The notes beneath the pieces were generated by a model, which did not search any database, was not told the origin of the DNA, and saw only the letters and a program-made list of their open reading frames with translations. A DNA stretch of 27,704 nt from a virus: IMG/VR virus record IMGVR_UViG_3300043420_002055, positions 1-27,704 of that record. The stretch is one strand, 5' to 3'. Of the stretch, positions 7,687-12,917 are shown piece by piece. The first letter of the stretch is position 1; each line of letters starts with the position of its first letter. A program made the position numbers and the translations under genes.

Positions 7687-8034
7687 TCAAGAGAGAATCA
7701 TTCCCTCCTCGAATTCTTTTTCTACAAACACTGGAACGGTGCCAGCTTGACCGACAAATTTATGAACAAACCACTCACCTTTGCGCTGAAAGACACACTC
7801 ACCAGCGATTCCATGCTCTGCCAGAATAGCATTCAGGCGGCTTTTCGTTGTGGTTGTTTTATAGCCACAGCTGTAAAGTTCGACATAATTATCACCAACC
7901 GTAGCGATGTGGTGGCCATAAAGGTGCACATAGGACGCCTTTCTTTCTGGCGAATAGATCACCTTTGTATTGTCTTTCTGCCAATTCTGACACTTCAGAA
8001 TTGCATCATTCATGGAAGCTTCAATCTTACGCAT
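7687..8034 (-). CDS. Conserved cyanophage protein (TTKSRLNAIL family)
   Basis: 115 residues from the ATG at 8034. It reads MRKIEASMNDAILKCQNWQ, a beta-rich middle (VHLYGHHIATVGDNYVELYS), then TTTTKSRLNAILAEHG and CVFQRKGEWFVHKF. This strongly resembles a protein I know from many T4-like cyanophages; the function is not known to me. The ATG follows CTATTCTTTCTC, the same as the gene at 7627. The ATG at 8013 (MNDAIL) is an alternative. The last bases lie 59 bp from the next start. Confidence 0.75.
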   Translation of the reverse strand: MRKIEASMNDAILKCQNWQKDNTKVIYSPERKASYVHLYGHHIATVGDNYVELYSCGYKTTTTKSRLNAILAEHGIAGECVFQRKGEWFVHKFVGQAGTVPVFVEKEFEEGMILS

Positions 8035-8067
8035 GAGAAAGAATAGCGGTGGGGTTGTTGACAATTA

Positions 8068-8096
8068 GGGCAGTTTAGCGACATACCCTAGGTCGG
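8068..8096 (-). repeat. Upstream element shared with 6537-6564
   Basis: Second copy of the 28-29 base element. It lies between the stop at 8101 and the start at 8034, ending 34 bases before that ATG. Confidence 0.55.
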
Positions 8097-8100
8097 AGAA

Positions 8101-8289
8101 TCAGCTGCCGTAAGCTGACTCGAATTCGCGGCGAACGCCACTCCAGTAGAGGGTATAAAGCGCGGTGAGCGTTTCACGCTCGCGCTGCTGGCGGTAGTGA
8201 GCCCAGCTGTAGTGCTCAACCGGACGCAGCTCGCGGATCCGCGCAGCGGCGCAGCGCATCGCGTTGTCAGCCCAGGTGTGGTTTGTCAT
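8101..8289 (-). CDS. GC-rich small hypothetical protein
   Basis: 62 residues, Arg/Ala/Trp/Tyr-rich: a helical N-terminus (WADNAMRCAAARIRELR) and a second helix (YRQQRERETLTALYTLYWSG). No family recognised. Base composition is much more GC-rich than average here, like the DUF6011 gene. The ATG lies 25 bases after a TAGGAT -10 that has the CTGGCACAAG box 29 bases further up, and the leader carries GGAGTA...GCAATC, so expression is well supported. Confidence 0.65.
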   Translation of the reverse strand: MTNHTWADNAMRCAAARIRELRPVEHYSWAHYRQQRERETLTALYTLYWSGVRREFESAYGS

Positions 8290-8313
8290 GACCGGATTGC
8301 GGTTTACTCCGCC

Positions 8314-8358
8314 ATCCTACAGCCCAGATCCACAGCCGCCATAGCCACCTTGTGCCAG
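8314..8358 (-). promoter_or_regulatory. Box promoter for the gene at 8289
   Basis: CTGGCACAAG at 8358-8349, 29 bases, then TAGGAT at 8319-8314. Confidence 0.7.
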
Positions 8359-8366
8359 TGGCTAAA

Positions 8367-8418
8367 CTGACCTAATTTGCCGGATCGGCTCGCGGATCGG
8401 CTGCCGGTCTGCTAGAAT
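8367..8418 (+). promoter_or_regulatory. Divergent plus-strand promoter of cassette 2
   Basis: TAGAAT at 8413-8418. The nearest box-like word, CTGACC at 8367, is 46 bases before the -10, about one helical turn further than usual. It abuts the minus-strand box. Confidence 0.5.
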
Positions 8419-8481
8419 TATGTCAACAAGCAGGGGAGGCTCCGAAGGCCGATGACGACAAGTGAGCCACGCTAACCCTGC
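8413..8481 (+). repeat. Regulatory cassette copy 2
   Basis: TAGAAT, an AGGGGAGG ribosome-site-like run, the stem-loop GGCT-CCGAA-GGCC, then a mini-ORF 8452-8475 (predicted MTTSEPR) and CCCTGC. A hairpin at 8512-8529 follows. Confidence 0.8.
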
Positions 8482-8506
8482 GAAAAAATAGTTAAGTATA
8501 AAGAAT

Positions 8507-8529
8507 AAAAAAAGGATCTTATGATCCTT
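8507..8529 (-). terminator. Intrinsic terminator after the gene at 8538
   Basis: AAGGATC-ATAA-GATCCTT followed by a T run on the minus strand. It also marks the natural end of the short plus-strand cassette transcript. Confidence 0.8.
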
Positions 8530-8537
8530 GTTATTTC

Positions 8538-8717
8538 TTATGCCCAAACTTTTGTAATAATTTTGAAATCTTTCCTATATTGTTCGTAGATATAAACAAC
8601 TCGACCGTTCAGTTCTACACTCCAATCAAGTGCAGCATTGTGAGCATCTGCCAGATCAATATACCATTGGGAATCTTCGCGGACGAATTCATCACCAAAG
8701 GGAAGAACAGCGAACAT
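8538..8717 (-). CDS. Small conserved cyanophage protein (LPFGDEF...DAHNAALDWSV)
   Basis: 59 residues: MFAVLPFGDEFVREDSQWYI, then LADAHNAALDWSVELNG and a short beta-rich C-terminus. I recall cyanophage proteins with the same LPFGDEF and LADAHNAALAWSV. The ATG is at 8717, after a leader with GGGAGTCG. There is no ribosome site close to the start. A terminator follows directly. Function unknown. Confidence 0.75.
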   Translation of the reverse strand: MFAVLPFGDEFVREDSQWYIDLADAHNAALDWSVELNGRVVYIYEQYRKDFKIITKVWA

Positions 8718-8742
8718 CGGATCAGTTCCGAACGACTCCCAT

Positions 8743-8787
8743 ACAGTAGCAGCCAGGATCAGTGCTGTCTATGAGGTCTTGTGCCAG
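8743..8787 (-). promoter_or_regulatory. Box promoter for the gene at 8717
   Basis: CTGGCACAAG at 8787-8778, 29 bases, then TACTGT at 8748-8743, followed by the shared leader ATGGGAGTCG. Confidence 0.65.
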
Positions 8788-8795
8788 ACAGTTAT

Positions 8796-8836
8796 CTGGC
8801 TGTCCACCGACCATTTGGCGCATGGCATGGTAGACT
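8796..8836 (+). promoter_or_regulatory. Divergent plus-strand promoter of cassette 3
   Basis: CTGGCTG at 8796 starts 35 bases before TAGACT (8831-8836). It forms an inverted repeat with the minus box (GCCAGACAGTTATCTGGC). Confidence 0.6.
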
Positions 8837-8900
8837 AATCTCACAAGCAAAGGAGGCCACGAAGGCTGTTGACGATAAGTAAGCCACGCTAACCCTGCCA
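8831..8900 (+). repeat. Regulatory cassette copy 3
   Basis: TAGACT, AGGAGG, the stem-loop GGCC-ACGAA-GGCT (one G-U pair), a mini-ORF 8869-8892 with TTG as start (predicted MTISKPR), then CCCTGCC. Confidence 0.75.
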
Positions 8901-8961
8901 AAAAATAATACGAAAAACGAAAAGAAAAAAACGAAATTTTACAAAAATATAAAGAATGTAG

Positions 8962-8992
8962 AGGAGCCTGTGATACTCTCACACAGGCTCCT
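8962..8992 (-). terminator. Hairpin terminator after the gene at 8999
   Basis: AGGAGCCTGTG and its complement form an 11-bp stem with a 9-base loop. The T-rich run on the minus strand starts only about 10 bases later, so it may work less well than the others. Confidence 0.55.
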
Positions 8993-8998
8993 GATACA

Positions 8999-9223
8999 TC
9001 AGAGGCTGAACATCTCCAGGAAAAGATCACCGAGATCAGGAACCTTAGGCTCCGGTAGTTTGATCGTTGAAGCGTAGCAGCAGCCACAGGCACGAGCGTG
9101 AGTGATGTACTCTACGGTACCCACACCTACGCAGGTTCCGTCGCTAGTGTACTCATCGCCTGCGGTGATGTATTCGGTGCCTTTGACCCACTTGCGGTTG
9201 GGATCAGGGATAATGGCAGCCAT
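8999..9223 (-). CDS. Small hypothetical protein with Cys cluster
   Basis: 74 residues. The middle is beta-rich (YITAGDEYTSDGTCVGVG) and carries HARACGCCYAST, a cluster of three cysteines that could bind metal. The C-terminus is acidic and hydrophobic (DLGDLFLEMFSL). No family recognised. The ATG at 9223 follows the leader GGAGTCAACGCAAGACACCCC, like its neighbours. A TACAAT -10 is visible at 9246-9251 on the minus strand, but I could not place a CTGGCACAAG box at the usual distance. Confidence 0.65.
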   Translation of the reverse strand: MAAIIPDPNRKWVKGTEYITAGDEYTSDGTCVGVGTVEYITHARACGCCYASTIKLPEPKVPDLGDLFLEMFSL

Positions 9224-9343
9224 GGGGTGTCTTGCGTTGACTCCGTAATTGTAGCGCCTTGTGGGGGCTTCTAGAGGCTTCTCATGAGATTCTGTACCGG
9301 TTCACCAGCTGGCACAAGAATACGAAAAAACAAAAAAAATACG

Positions 9344-9370
9344 AAAAAAAGAGGAGATTCTCATCTCCTC
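9344..9370 (-). terminator. Intrinsic terminator after the gene at 9394
   Basis: GAGGAGAT-GAGA-ATCTCCTC followed by seven T on the minus strand. Confidence 0.85.
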
Positions 9371-9393
9371 TCTGTGAGCCTATGATACCTGTG

Positions 9394-9531
9394 TCAGCGT
9401 AAGATACGATGCCTCACATCCATAAAGCTCTGTACTTCATGAGCCTTGAAATACCAAATGTGTTTGTTGGTATCTTGAAAGGTCCAATACAGTTCTTTAG
9501 TCCTGATGTCAAAAGTCTGTACGATTTCCAT
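9394..9531 (-). CDS. Small hypothetical protein
   Basis: 45 residues rich in aromatic residues: MEIVQTFDIRTKELYWTFQD, then NKHIWYFKAHEVQSFMD. It looks like a small beta domain (WTF.D....WYF) ending in a helix. Its ATG overlaps the stop of the previous gene by one base (TGATG). It is the last gene of the three-gene unit that starts at 10120, and a strong terminator follows. No family recognised. Confidence 0.65.
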   Translation of the reverse strand: MEIVQTFDIRTKELYWTFQDTNKHIWYFKAHEVQSFMDVRHRILR

Positions 9532-9659
9532 CAGCAAGACTCCGTAACTCTACAAATGAGTTCTGCTGCTTTTGCATCAGCAGATTTGGCTGCTTTGATG
9601 GATGCAACGACACTATTGCCAAAGATCACAATAGCGAAAACAAAGATAAAGATCTTCAT
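9531..9659 (-). CDS. Small secreted or membrane-anchored protein
   Basis: 42 residues. The N-terminus MKIFIFVFAIVIFGNSVVAS looks like a signal peptide with a possible cut after VVA; the rest is Ala/Lys-rich with two Cys (LICRVTESC). The mature piece would be only about 23 residues. Its ATG overlaps the stop of the upstream gene (ATGA). Small exported proteins with unknown targets are frequent in cyanophages. Function not known. Confidence 0.65.
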   Translation of the reverse strand: MKIFIFVFAIVIFGNSVVASIKAAKSADAKAAELICRVTESC

Positions 9660-10120
9660 CAGAACAGACCTTCTTTCACGAGACGATCATAAAGAGTAGC
9701 AGCGAGTTTGCCACAATGAGAACATGCTTTTGCGTATTTGATTGTAGACTGGAGGCTGTACTTTTGGGGGTGATTGTGACGCTTACTGTAGACGAATTTG
9801 TAACGATGAACAGCAGAAACAAGCTTCAGAAGTTGGCGCTTGTCTAGATCTTCGCCTGCGATTTCATACATGGGGATGAAATAGCGATAGTCTCCGCGTT
9901 GATTGCAGCGGTTCAGACTATCAACGATGTGCTTTGCCATTGCACCGCCGAAGTAAGGCGTAAGCTCAACCATCAGGAAAGCCGAGAAAGGCGCCAGAGG
10001 ATTGTTGTTTGCAGCGGCTGCCTGCTGCTCCTGAAGCGATGCCAAAGCCTCTTGCAGAGTGCTTAGCGATGCTGCTACAGTGGCGAGTTGAGCAGTGATG
10101 GCCTGGAGGTCGGTGTTCAT
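9659..10120 (-). CDS. Coiled-coil protein with CxxC motif, paralogue of 18984-19613
   Basis: 153 residues from the ATG at 10120. Residues 1-40 form a coiled coil (TAQLATVAASLSTLQEAL, LQEQQAAA). The C-terminal half reads CNQRGDYRYFIPMYEI, then LLKLVSAVHRYKFVY and STIKYAKACSHCGKLAATLY. The protein at 18984-19613 has the same order (CRRIENFSYMRSVYEL, LLLAVCAMYRLNV, SIVKYAMSCTECGELATEMV), so the two are diverged paralogues. A CxxCG pair may bind metal. An upstream GTG start is rejected because it lies in the -10 region. Confidence 0.75.
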   Translation of the reverse strand: MNTDLQAITAQLATVAASLSTLQEALASLQEQQAAAANNNPLAPFSAFLMVELTPYFGGAMAKHIVDSLNRCNQRGDYRYFIPMYEIAGEDLDKRQLLKLVSAVHRYKFVYSKRHNHPQKYSLQSTIKYAKACSHCGKLAATLYDRLVKEGLF

Positions 10121-10146
10121 TGGGCTTGATTGCCTCGACTCCCTAA

Positions 10147-10190
10147 AGATACCAGCCACCAAAGCCAGCGGTCTATGGGTCTTGTGCCAC
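10147..10190 (-). promoter_or_regulatory. Box promoter for the gene at 10120
   Basis: GTGGCACAAG at 10190-10181, 28 bases, then GTATCT(T) at 10152-10147, with leader TTTAGGGAGTCG. Confidence 0.7.
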
Positions 10191-10198
10191 TGCTCGAA

Positions 10199-10240
10199 CT
10201 GGCTGGCAGGTGGTCGGATCGGCTCATGAGGCTGTAGAAT
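10199..10240 (+). promoter_or_regulatory. Divergent plus-strand promoter of cassette 4
   Basis: CTGGCTGG at 10199 starts 36 bases before TAGAAT (10235-10240). With the minus box it forms the dyad TGCCAC...CTGGCT. Confidence 0.6.
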
Positions 10241-10304
10241 TAACTCACAAGCGAACCGAGGCTAAGAAGGCCGATGACGAAAAGTAAGCCACAGCCACCC
10301 TGCC
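10235..10304 (+). repeat. Regulatory cassette copy 4
   Basis: TAGAAT, ACCGAGG, the stem-loop GGCT-AAGAA-GGCC, and ATG at 10274 (MTKSKPQ...). The TAA after codon 7 is lost, so the frame runs 27 codons to 10357, through the terminator hairpin. Confidence 0.75.
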
Positions 10305-10327
10305 ATGAAATAATAATAAAAAATAAT

Positions 10328-10351
10328 AAAAAAAGGGAGATTGCTCTCCCT
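10328..10351 (-). terminator. Intrinsic terminator after the gene at 10358
   Basis: AGGGAGA-GCAA-TCTCCCT with a long T-rich tail on the minus strand. Confidence 0.85.
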
Positions 10352-10357
10352 AAGTGA

Positions 10358-10837
10358 TCACATGTTGTGGAAGAAGAAGTTATCTTCCTCCCAGTAATCG
10401 AAGCGCAACATGCTATCCCATGTTGCCTGATAATCTACAACAATCCAGCTAGGAAGTTGGCGCTCAGAGATGTTAGCGATAATTTCCTCGGTAAAGTGTG
10501 CCTCGCTGTCGTATTCTCCCATGTAAGCTTGCTCGAACTCATCGAAGTTGCCGATGTTTTCGTAGTAGACTTCCACAGCTTTCTGAGGATAATTGACACA
10601 AAGCTCCAGGAATTGCTCCTCTTGCTCCTCATCGTCGAACTCGATCTCTGTCTCGATCTCTTCCTCTTGCTTTTTCCATTGTGGCGTCTTAGCCTCGATC
10701 AGAGCCTCATAGAAGGCCACATAGGCAGCCTTGCCGTCAGGCTTGACATAGCCGCAGCCGATCACGATGTCGGTACGGCTAGCGTTCTTCTGCTGTAGCT
10801 CGGTGACCTTGGAGATGAGCTCGGAACCGGTGAGCAT
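10358..10837 (-). CDS. Fusion of a cyAbrB N-terminal domain and an ArdA-like antirestriction domain
   Basis: 159 residues. Residues 1-50 (LTGSELISKVTELQQ, then CGYVKPDG and VAFYEALIEAK) match my memory of the N-terminal domain of cyanobacterial cyAbrB regulators (LTG..LL.KVKELG...KS.LVR.CGYV...FTAFYEALLEAK). The AbrB DNA-binding half is absent. After an acidic linker (residues 56-76), residues 95-159 carry NFDEFEQAYMGEYDSEAHF, then LPSWIVVDYQATWDSML and FFFHNM. This is the C-terminal pattern of ArdA antirestriction proteins, acidic DNA mimics that block type I restriction. Early expression, suggested by its promoter, would fit. The functions of both parts are inferred from motifs. Confidence 0.7.
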   Translation of the reverse strand: MLTGSELISKVTELQQKNASRTDIVIGCGYVKPDGKAAYVAFYEALIEAKTPQWKKQEEEIETEIEFDDEEQEEQFLELCVNYPQKAVEVYYENIGNFDEFEQAYMGEYDSEAHFTEEIIANISERQLPSWIVVDYQATWDSMLRFDYWEEDNFFFHNM

Positions 10838-10862
10838 GGCTCGAATTGCTTGGGACTCACCT

Positions 10863-10906
10863 AGTATGGGGTCAGCTGCCGATCAGATCCAGCCACCTTG
10901 TGCCAG
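10863..10906 (-). promoter_or_regulatory. Box promoter for the cyAbrB/ArdA-like gene
   Basis: CTGGCACAAG at 10906-10897, 28 bases, then CATACT at 10868-10863. Confidence 0.75.
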
Positions 10907-10914
10907 TGGTCAAA

Positions 10915-10966
10915 CTGTCCCAATTTGGTCAGAATCGGTCGAAATGACCCCATGACCTGCTAGACT
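10915..10966 (+). promoter_or_regulatory. Divergent plus-strand promoter of cassette 5
   Basis: CTGTCC at 10915 starts 46 bases before TAGACT (10961-10966), the same long spacing as cassette 2. Confidence 0.5.
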
Positions 10967-11032
10967 ATTAGCAACAAGAGAAGAGGAGAGCACGAAGCTC
11001 GATGACGAACAGTAAGCCACGCTAACCCTGCC
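10961..11032 (+). repeat. Regulatory cassette copy 5
   Basis: TAGACT, AGAGGAGAG, the stem-loop GAGC-ACGAA-GCTC, a mini-ORF 11002-11025 (predicted MTNSKPR), and CCCTGCC. Confidence 0.8.
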
Positions 11033-11056
11033 ATGAAATAGTTAAGTATAAAGAAT

Positions 11057-11079
11057 AAAAAAAGGATCATAAGATCCTT
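11057..11079 (-). terminator. Intrinsic terminator after the gene at 11103
   Basis: AAGGATC-TTAT-GATCCTT with a T run on the minus strand, nearly the same sequence as the terminators at 8507 and 12889. Confidence 0.8.
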
Positions 11080-11102
11080 ATGTTAATTATTATTAAGAAT
11101 TA

Positions 11103-11270
11103 TCAAATGAAATCACATAAGAGGCGAATCTTTCTGCGAATAGTATCAGCATCGCCATGACTCCACACATCATCATCGTAGGCATTTTCGATCATCATGT
11201 AGATCATCAGCCACTGATCTTCAGTGAACAGCTGACGGTAGATGGTCTTGGAGAGCGAATCAACTGCCAT
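11103..11270 (-). CDS. Small hypothetical protein
   Basis: 55 residues, probably all helical: MAVDSLSKTIYRQLFTEDQW, LMIYMMIENAYDDDVW, then DTIRRKIRLLCDFI. The ATG at 11270 follows the leader AGAAGTCGAAAGGGATTCCACCC, which contains a plausible AAGGGA ribosome site, and a good terminator follows the stop. I recognise no family. It forms a single-gene unit between two copies of the regulatory module. Confidence 0.7.
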   Translation of the reverse strand: MAVDSLSKTIYRQLFTEDQWLMIYMMIENAYDDDVWSHGDADTIRRKIRLLCDFI

Positions 11271-11295
11271 GGGTGGAATCCCTTTCGACTTCTAT

Positions 11296-11339
11296 AGTCT
11301 CTCATCCCCCTGTGGAACTGGTCAAGCGTCTTGTGCCAG
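11296..11339 (-). promoter_or_regulatory. Box promoter for the gene at 11270
   Basis: CTGGCACAAG at 11339-11330 with a TTGACC -35 visible at 11324-11319. GAGACT at 11301-11296 lies at the expected distance; the overlapping TATAGA is an alternative -10. Confidence 0.6.
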
Positions 11340-11346
11340 AAAAAAA

Positions 11347-11391
11347 GTGGCACACCTTATGGTCGTTCTGGGTCTTATGGCATGGTAGACT
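11347..11391 (+). promoter_or_regulatory. Divergent plus-strand promoter of cassette 6
   Basis: GTGGCACACC at 11347 starts 39 bases before TAGACT (11386-11391). The two boxes form the perfect dyad GTGCCA-N9-TGGCAC. Confidence 0.65.
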
Positions 11392-11455
11392 GTATTCAAC
11401 AACCAAGGGAGAGCACGAAGCTCAATGACGATAAGTAAGCCACAGTCACCCTGCC
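11386..11455 (+). repeat. Regulatory cassette copy 6
   Basis: TAGACT, AAGGGAGAG, the stem-loop GAGC-ACGAA-GCTC, and ATG at 11425 (MTISKPQ...). As in copy 4, the CGCTAA is changed (CAGTCA) and the stop is lost, so the frame runs into A-rich DNA. Confidence 0.75.
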
Positions 11456-11513
11456 AAAAAATACGAAATACTAAATTAAAACGAAAAAATACGAAAAAAA
11501 TATAAAAATCTTG

Positions 11514-11542
11514 TGGGAGCCTGTGATACTGTCAGACTCCCA
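11514..11542 (-). terminator. Weak hairpin terminator after the gene at 11552
   Basis: TGGGAG...CTCCCA with a 17-base loop, followed after a few bases by a T-rich run on the minus strand. Confidence 0.5.
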
Positions 11543-11551
11543 GCAATACTA

Positions 11552-11917
11552 TCAACCTAGATAAAAGTCATCACGATGACCATACATTAAAGTGTACCAC
11601 TGTTCATCAGTCTCAACCTCAACTTCACGATGTTGTTCATTCAGATTCACTTCATAACGACCACCACCTTCACCTGAATCTACTGCCTCATGATAAGGTG
11701 CATTATGTTCACGATACACATGTTCCACTGCAATCTTGTAGGCTTTATCTACACTATCTGCCCACACATAAAACCTATCAGTTTCGATTGTATTCTCTTG
11801 AATGTTAAAGACTTTCCAGGTTTGGAAGCAATAACGAAATGCAGTGTTTTCTTTATACCTGAAGGTATCAGTTCCGATCAGTTCGATTCCACCGAGACCA
11901 TAATACTGTTCAGTCAT
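11552..11917 (-). CDS. Hypothetical protein
   Basis: 121 residues from the ATG at 11917: MTEQYYGLGGIELIGTDTFR, then a beta-rich region (YCFQTWKVFNIQENTIET, FYVWADSVDKAYKIAVEH), an acidic Gly-rich loop (VDSGEGGGRYEV) and a C-terminal EQWYTLMYGHRDDFY. No family recognised. A TTG start eight codons upstream would begin right at the transcript start and is rejected. The ATG stands in the context TTCTTCTCATG. Single-gene unit with its own box promoter and a weak terminator. Confidence 0.7.
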   Translation of the reverse strand: MTEQYYGLGGIELIGTDTFRYKENTAFRYCFQTWKVFNIQENTIETDRFYVWADSVDKAYKIAVEHVYREHNAPYHEAVDSGEGGGRYEVNLNEQHREVEVETDEQWYTLMYGHRDDFYLG

Positions 11918-11945
11918 GAGAAGAAAACGGTTTTTGAACAATTCA

Positions 11946-11987
11946 AATCTACAGGAGATTCCGCAAGAAATCCCCTGTAGTAGCCAG
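11946..11987 (-). promoter_or_regulatory. Box promoter for the gene at 11917
   Basis: CTGGCTAC from 11987, with TAGATT at 11951-11946, starting 36 bases from the box start. Confidence 0.6.
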
Positions 11988-12007
11988 TTAAACGAGTGTC
12001 ACACTTA

Positions 12008-12214
12008 TCAAGACAGAATGTGACGATAATCAATGGACTTGATGCACCAACCATAGGCACAGGTGATCTCTTCTACGAGATCATCTTCATCATCTGCTTC
12101 CCAGATAGAAGAGAGAACTTCATCGTATATTTCATCTTGAGATTCTGAATCCAGTGCTTCATCTTCAAGATCGTCAGTAAAATCAAACTCGATTCTGGTG
12201 ATTTGGAATTGCAT
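12008..12214 (-). CDS. Small acidic conserved cyanophage protein (TGWCIKSIDYRHIL type)
   Basis: 68 residues from the ATG at 12214 (MQFQITRIEFDFTDDLEDE). It has a very acidic centre and ends DDEDDLVEEITCAYGWCIKS, then IDYRHILS. I recall this as a well-conserved small cyanophage protein (EADDEDDLVEEI...GWC.KS.DYRH.L). The upstream TTG start overlaps the previous stop and is less likely. Last gene of a three-gene unit 12684-12399-12214. Function unknown. Confidence 0.8.
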   Translation of the reverse strand: MQFQITRIEFDFTDDLEDEALDSESQDEIYDEVLSSIWEADDEDDLVEEITCAYGWCIKSIDYRHILS

Positions 12215-12219
12215 TTGTA

Positions 12220-12399
12220 TCAACCCTCCAACAGCTCAGGGTCATATTCAGTAACCTCTGCAATCAATTCCTCATCAGAATACGATGCAAGATTGTCCTT
12301 CAGAGTATCATAAACGAAACACTCCATAGTTTTCATGTCCATCCCATCTAAGATTTGCTGAGCATAATCAGCGATGAGTTCTTCGCGGTTGAATGTCAT
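12220..12399 (-). CDS. Small conserved cyanophage protein
   Basis: 59 residues: MTFNREELIADYAQQILDGM, then DMKTMECFVYDTLKDNL and an acidic end (SDEELIAEVTEYDPELLEG). I recall cyanophage proteins with LI.DYA.QI.D.MD.KTL..F.YD.I.DNL and a final YDPELL. It is mostly helical. It starts 4 bases after the upstream stop, and its own end carries GTTGGAGGGTTGATACAA, the ribosome site (GGAGGG) of the next gene. Function unknown. Confidence 0.8.
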   Translation of the reverse strand: MTFNREELIADYAQQILDGMDMKTMECFVYDTLKDNLASYSDEELIAEVTEYDPELLEG

Positions 12400-12402
12400 A
12401 AT

Positions 12403-12684
12403 TCAGGAGGAAACTTTGTTACGAACGCGACGAATTTCATCGTCAATGATCTCAAAGACTTGTTCATAGATGTAATCACATCCACCAAGTTCAATCAGAA
12501 CATCATCAGTATCATCAACATTTAAATGCTCTTGAGTATCAAGATCCTCAATCCCATTTTCATCTTTGGGATAGAAGAATACATCCTCTTTGGTGAACAC
12601 AAAAGCAGCGCACGGTGCGTCTCCACCTTGAGCATCAATCAGATTGTTGATGCTATCACGAAGTTCAGAAAGTGTACGGTACAT
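12403..12684 (-). CDS. Hypothetical acidic protein
   Basis: 93 residues from the ATG at 12684: MYRTLSELRDSINNLIDAQG, then CAAFVFTKEDVFFYP, an acidic stretch (DENGIEDLDTQEHLNVDDTD) and a helical C-terminus ending EIRRVRNKVSS. No certain family. The longer reading upstream runs through the -10 and the box, so it is not used. First gene of a three-gene unit. The leader has GGGAGTCG right after the -10. Confidence 0.75.
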   Translation of the reverse strand: MYRTLSELRDSINNLIDAQGGDAPCAAFVFTKEDVFFYPKDENGIEDLDTQEHLNVDDTDDVLIELGGCDYIYEQVFEIIDDEIRRVRNKVSS

Positions 12685-12706
12685 GATGCACCAAATCGAC
12701 TCCCAT

Positions 12707-12750
12707 AAGATACCAGCATCATCAGCCACCATCAACCGCACTTGTGCCAC
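12707..12750 (-). promoter_or_regulatory. Box promoter for the gene at 12684
   Basis: GTGGCACAAG at 12750-12741, 28 bases, then TATCTT at 12712-12707, leader ATGGGAGTCG. Confidence 0.75.
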
Positions 12751-12758
12751 TGATCAAA

Positions 12759-12800
12759 CTGGCTCAGACAACCACAGCAGCCATCACCAGCTGCTAGAAT
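12759..12800 (+). promoter_or_regulatory. Divergent plus-strand promoter of cassette 7
   Basis: CTGGCTCA at 12759 starts 36 bases before TAGAAT (12795-12800). It forms the dyad TGTGCCA-N9-TGGCTCA with the minus box. Confidence 0.65.
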
Positions 12801-12864
12801 TATGTCAACAACCAAGAGAGAGCACGAAGCTCGATGACGAACAGTAAGCCACGCTAACCCTGTC
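12795..12864 (+). repeat. Regulatory cassette copy 7
   Basis: TAGAAT, AAGAGAGAG, the stem-loop GAGC-ACGAA-GCTC, a mini-ORF 12834-12857 (predicted MTNSKPR), and CCCTGTC. Confidence 0.8.
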
Positions 12865-12888
12865 ACAAAATAATAAGATATAAAGAAT

Positions 12889-12910
12889 AAAAAAGGATCT
12901 TTCGATCCTT
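12889..12910 (-). terminator. Intrinsic terminator after the gene at 12918
   Basis: AAGGATC-GAAA-GATCC, followed by a T run on the minus strand. Confidence 0.8.
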
Positions 12911-12917
12911 ATGATTA

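Noticed and set aside
7648-8046. 132-codon plus-strand frame
   Set aside because: Antisense of the conserved minus-strand protein ending at 7687; no promoter or ribosome site.
10367-10798. 143-codon plus-strand frame opposite the cyAbrB/ArdA-like gene
   Set aside because: Leu/Val-rich antisense of an acidic coding region; it lacks a start signal.
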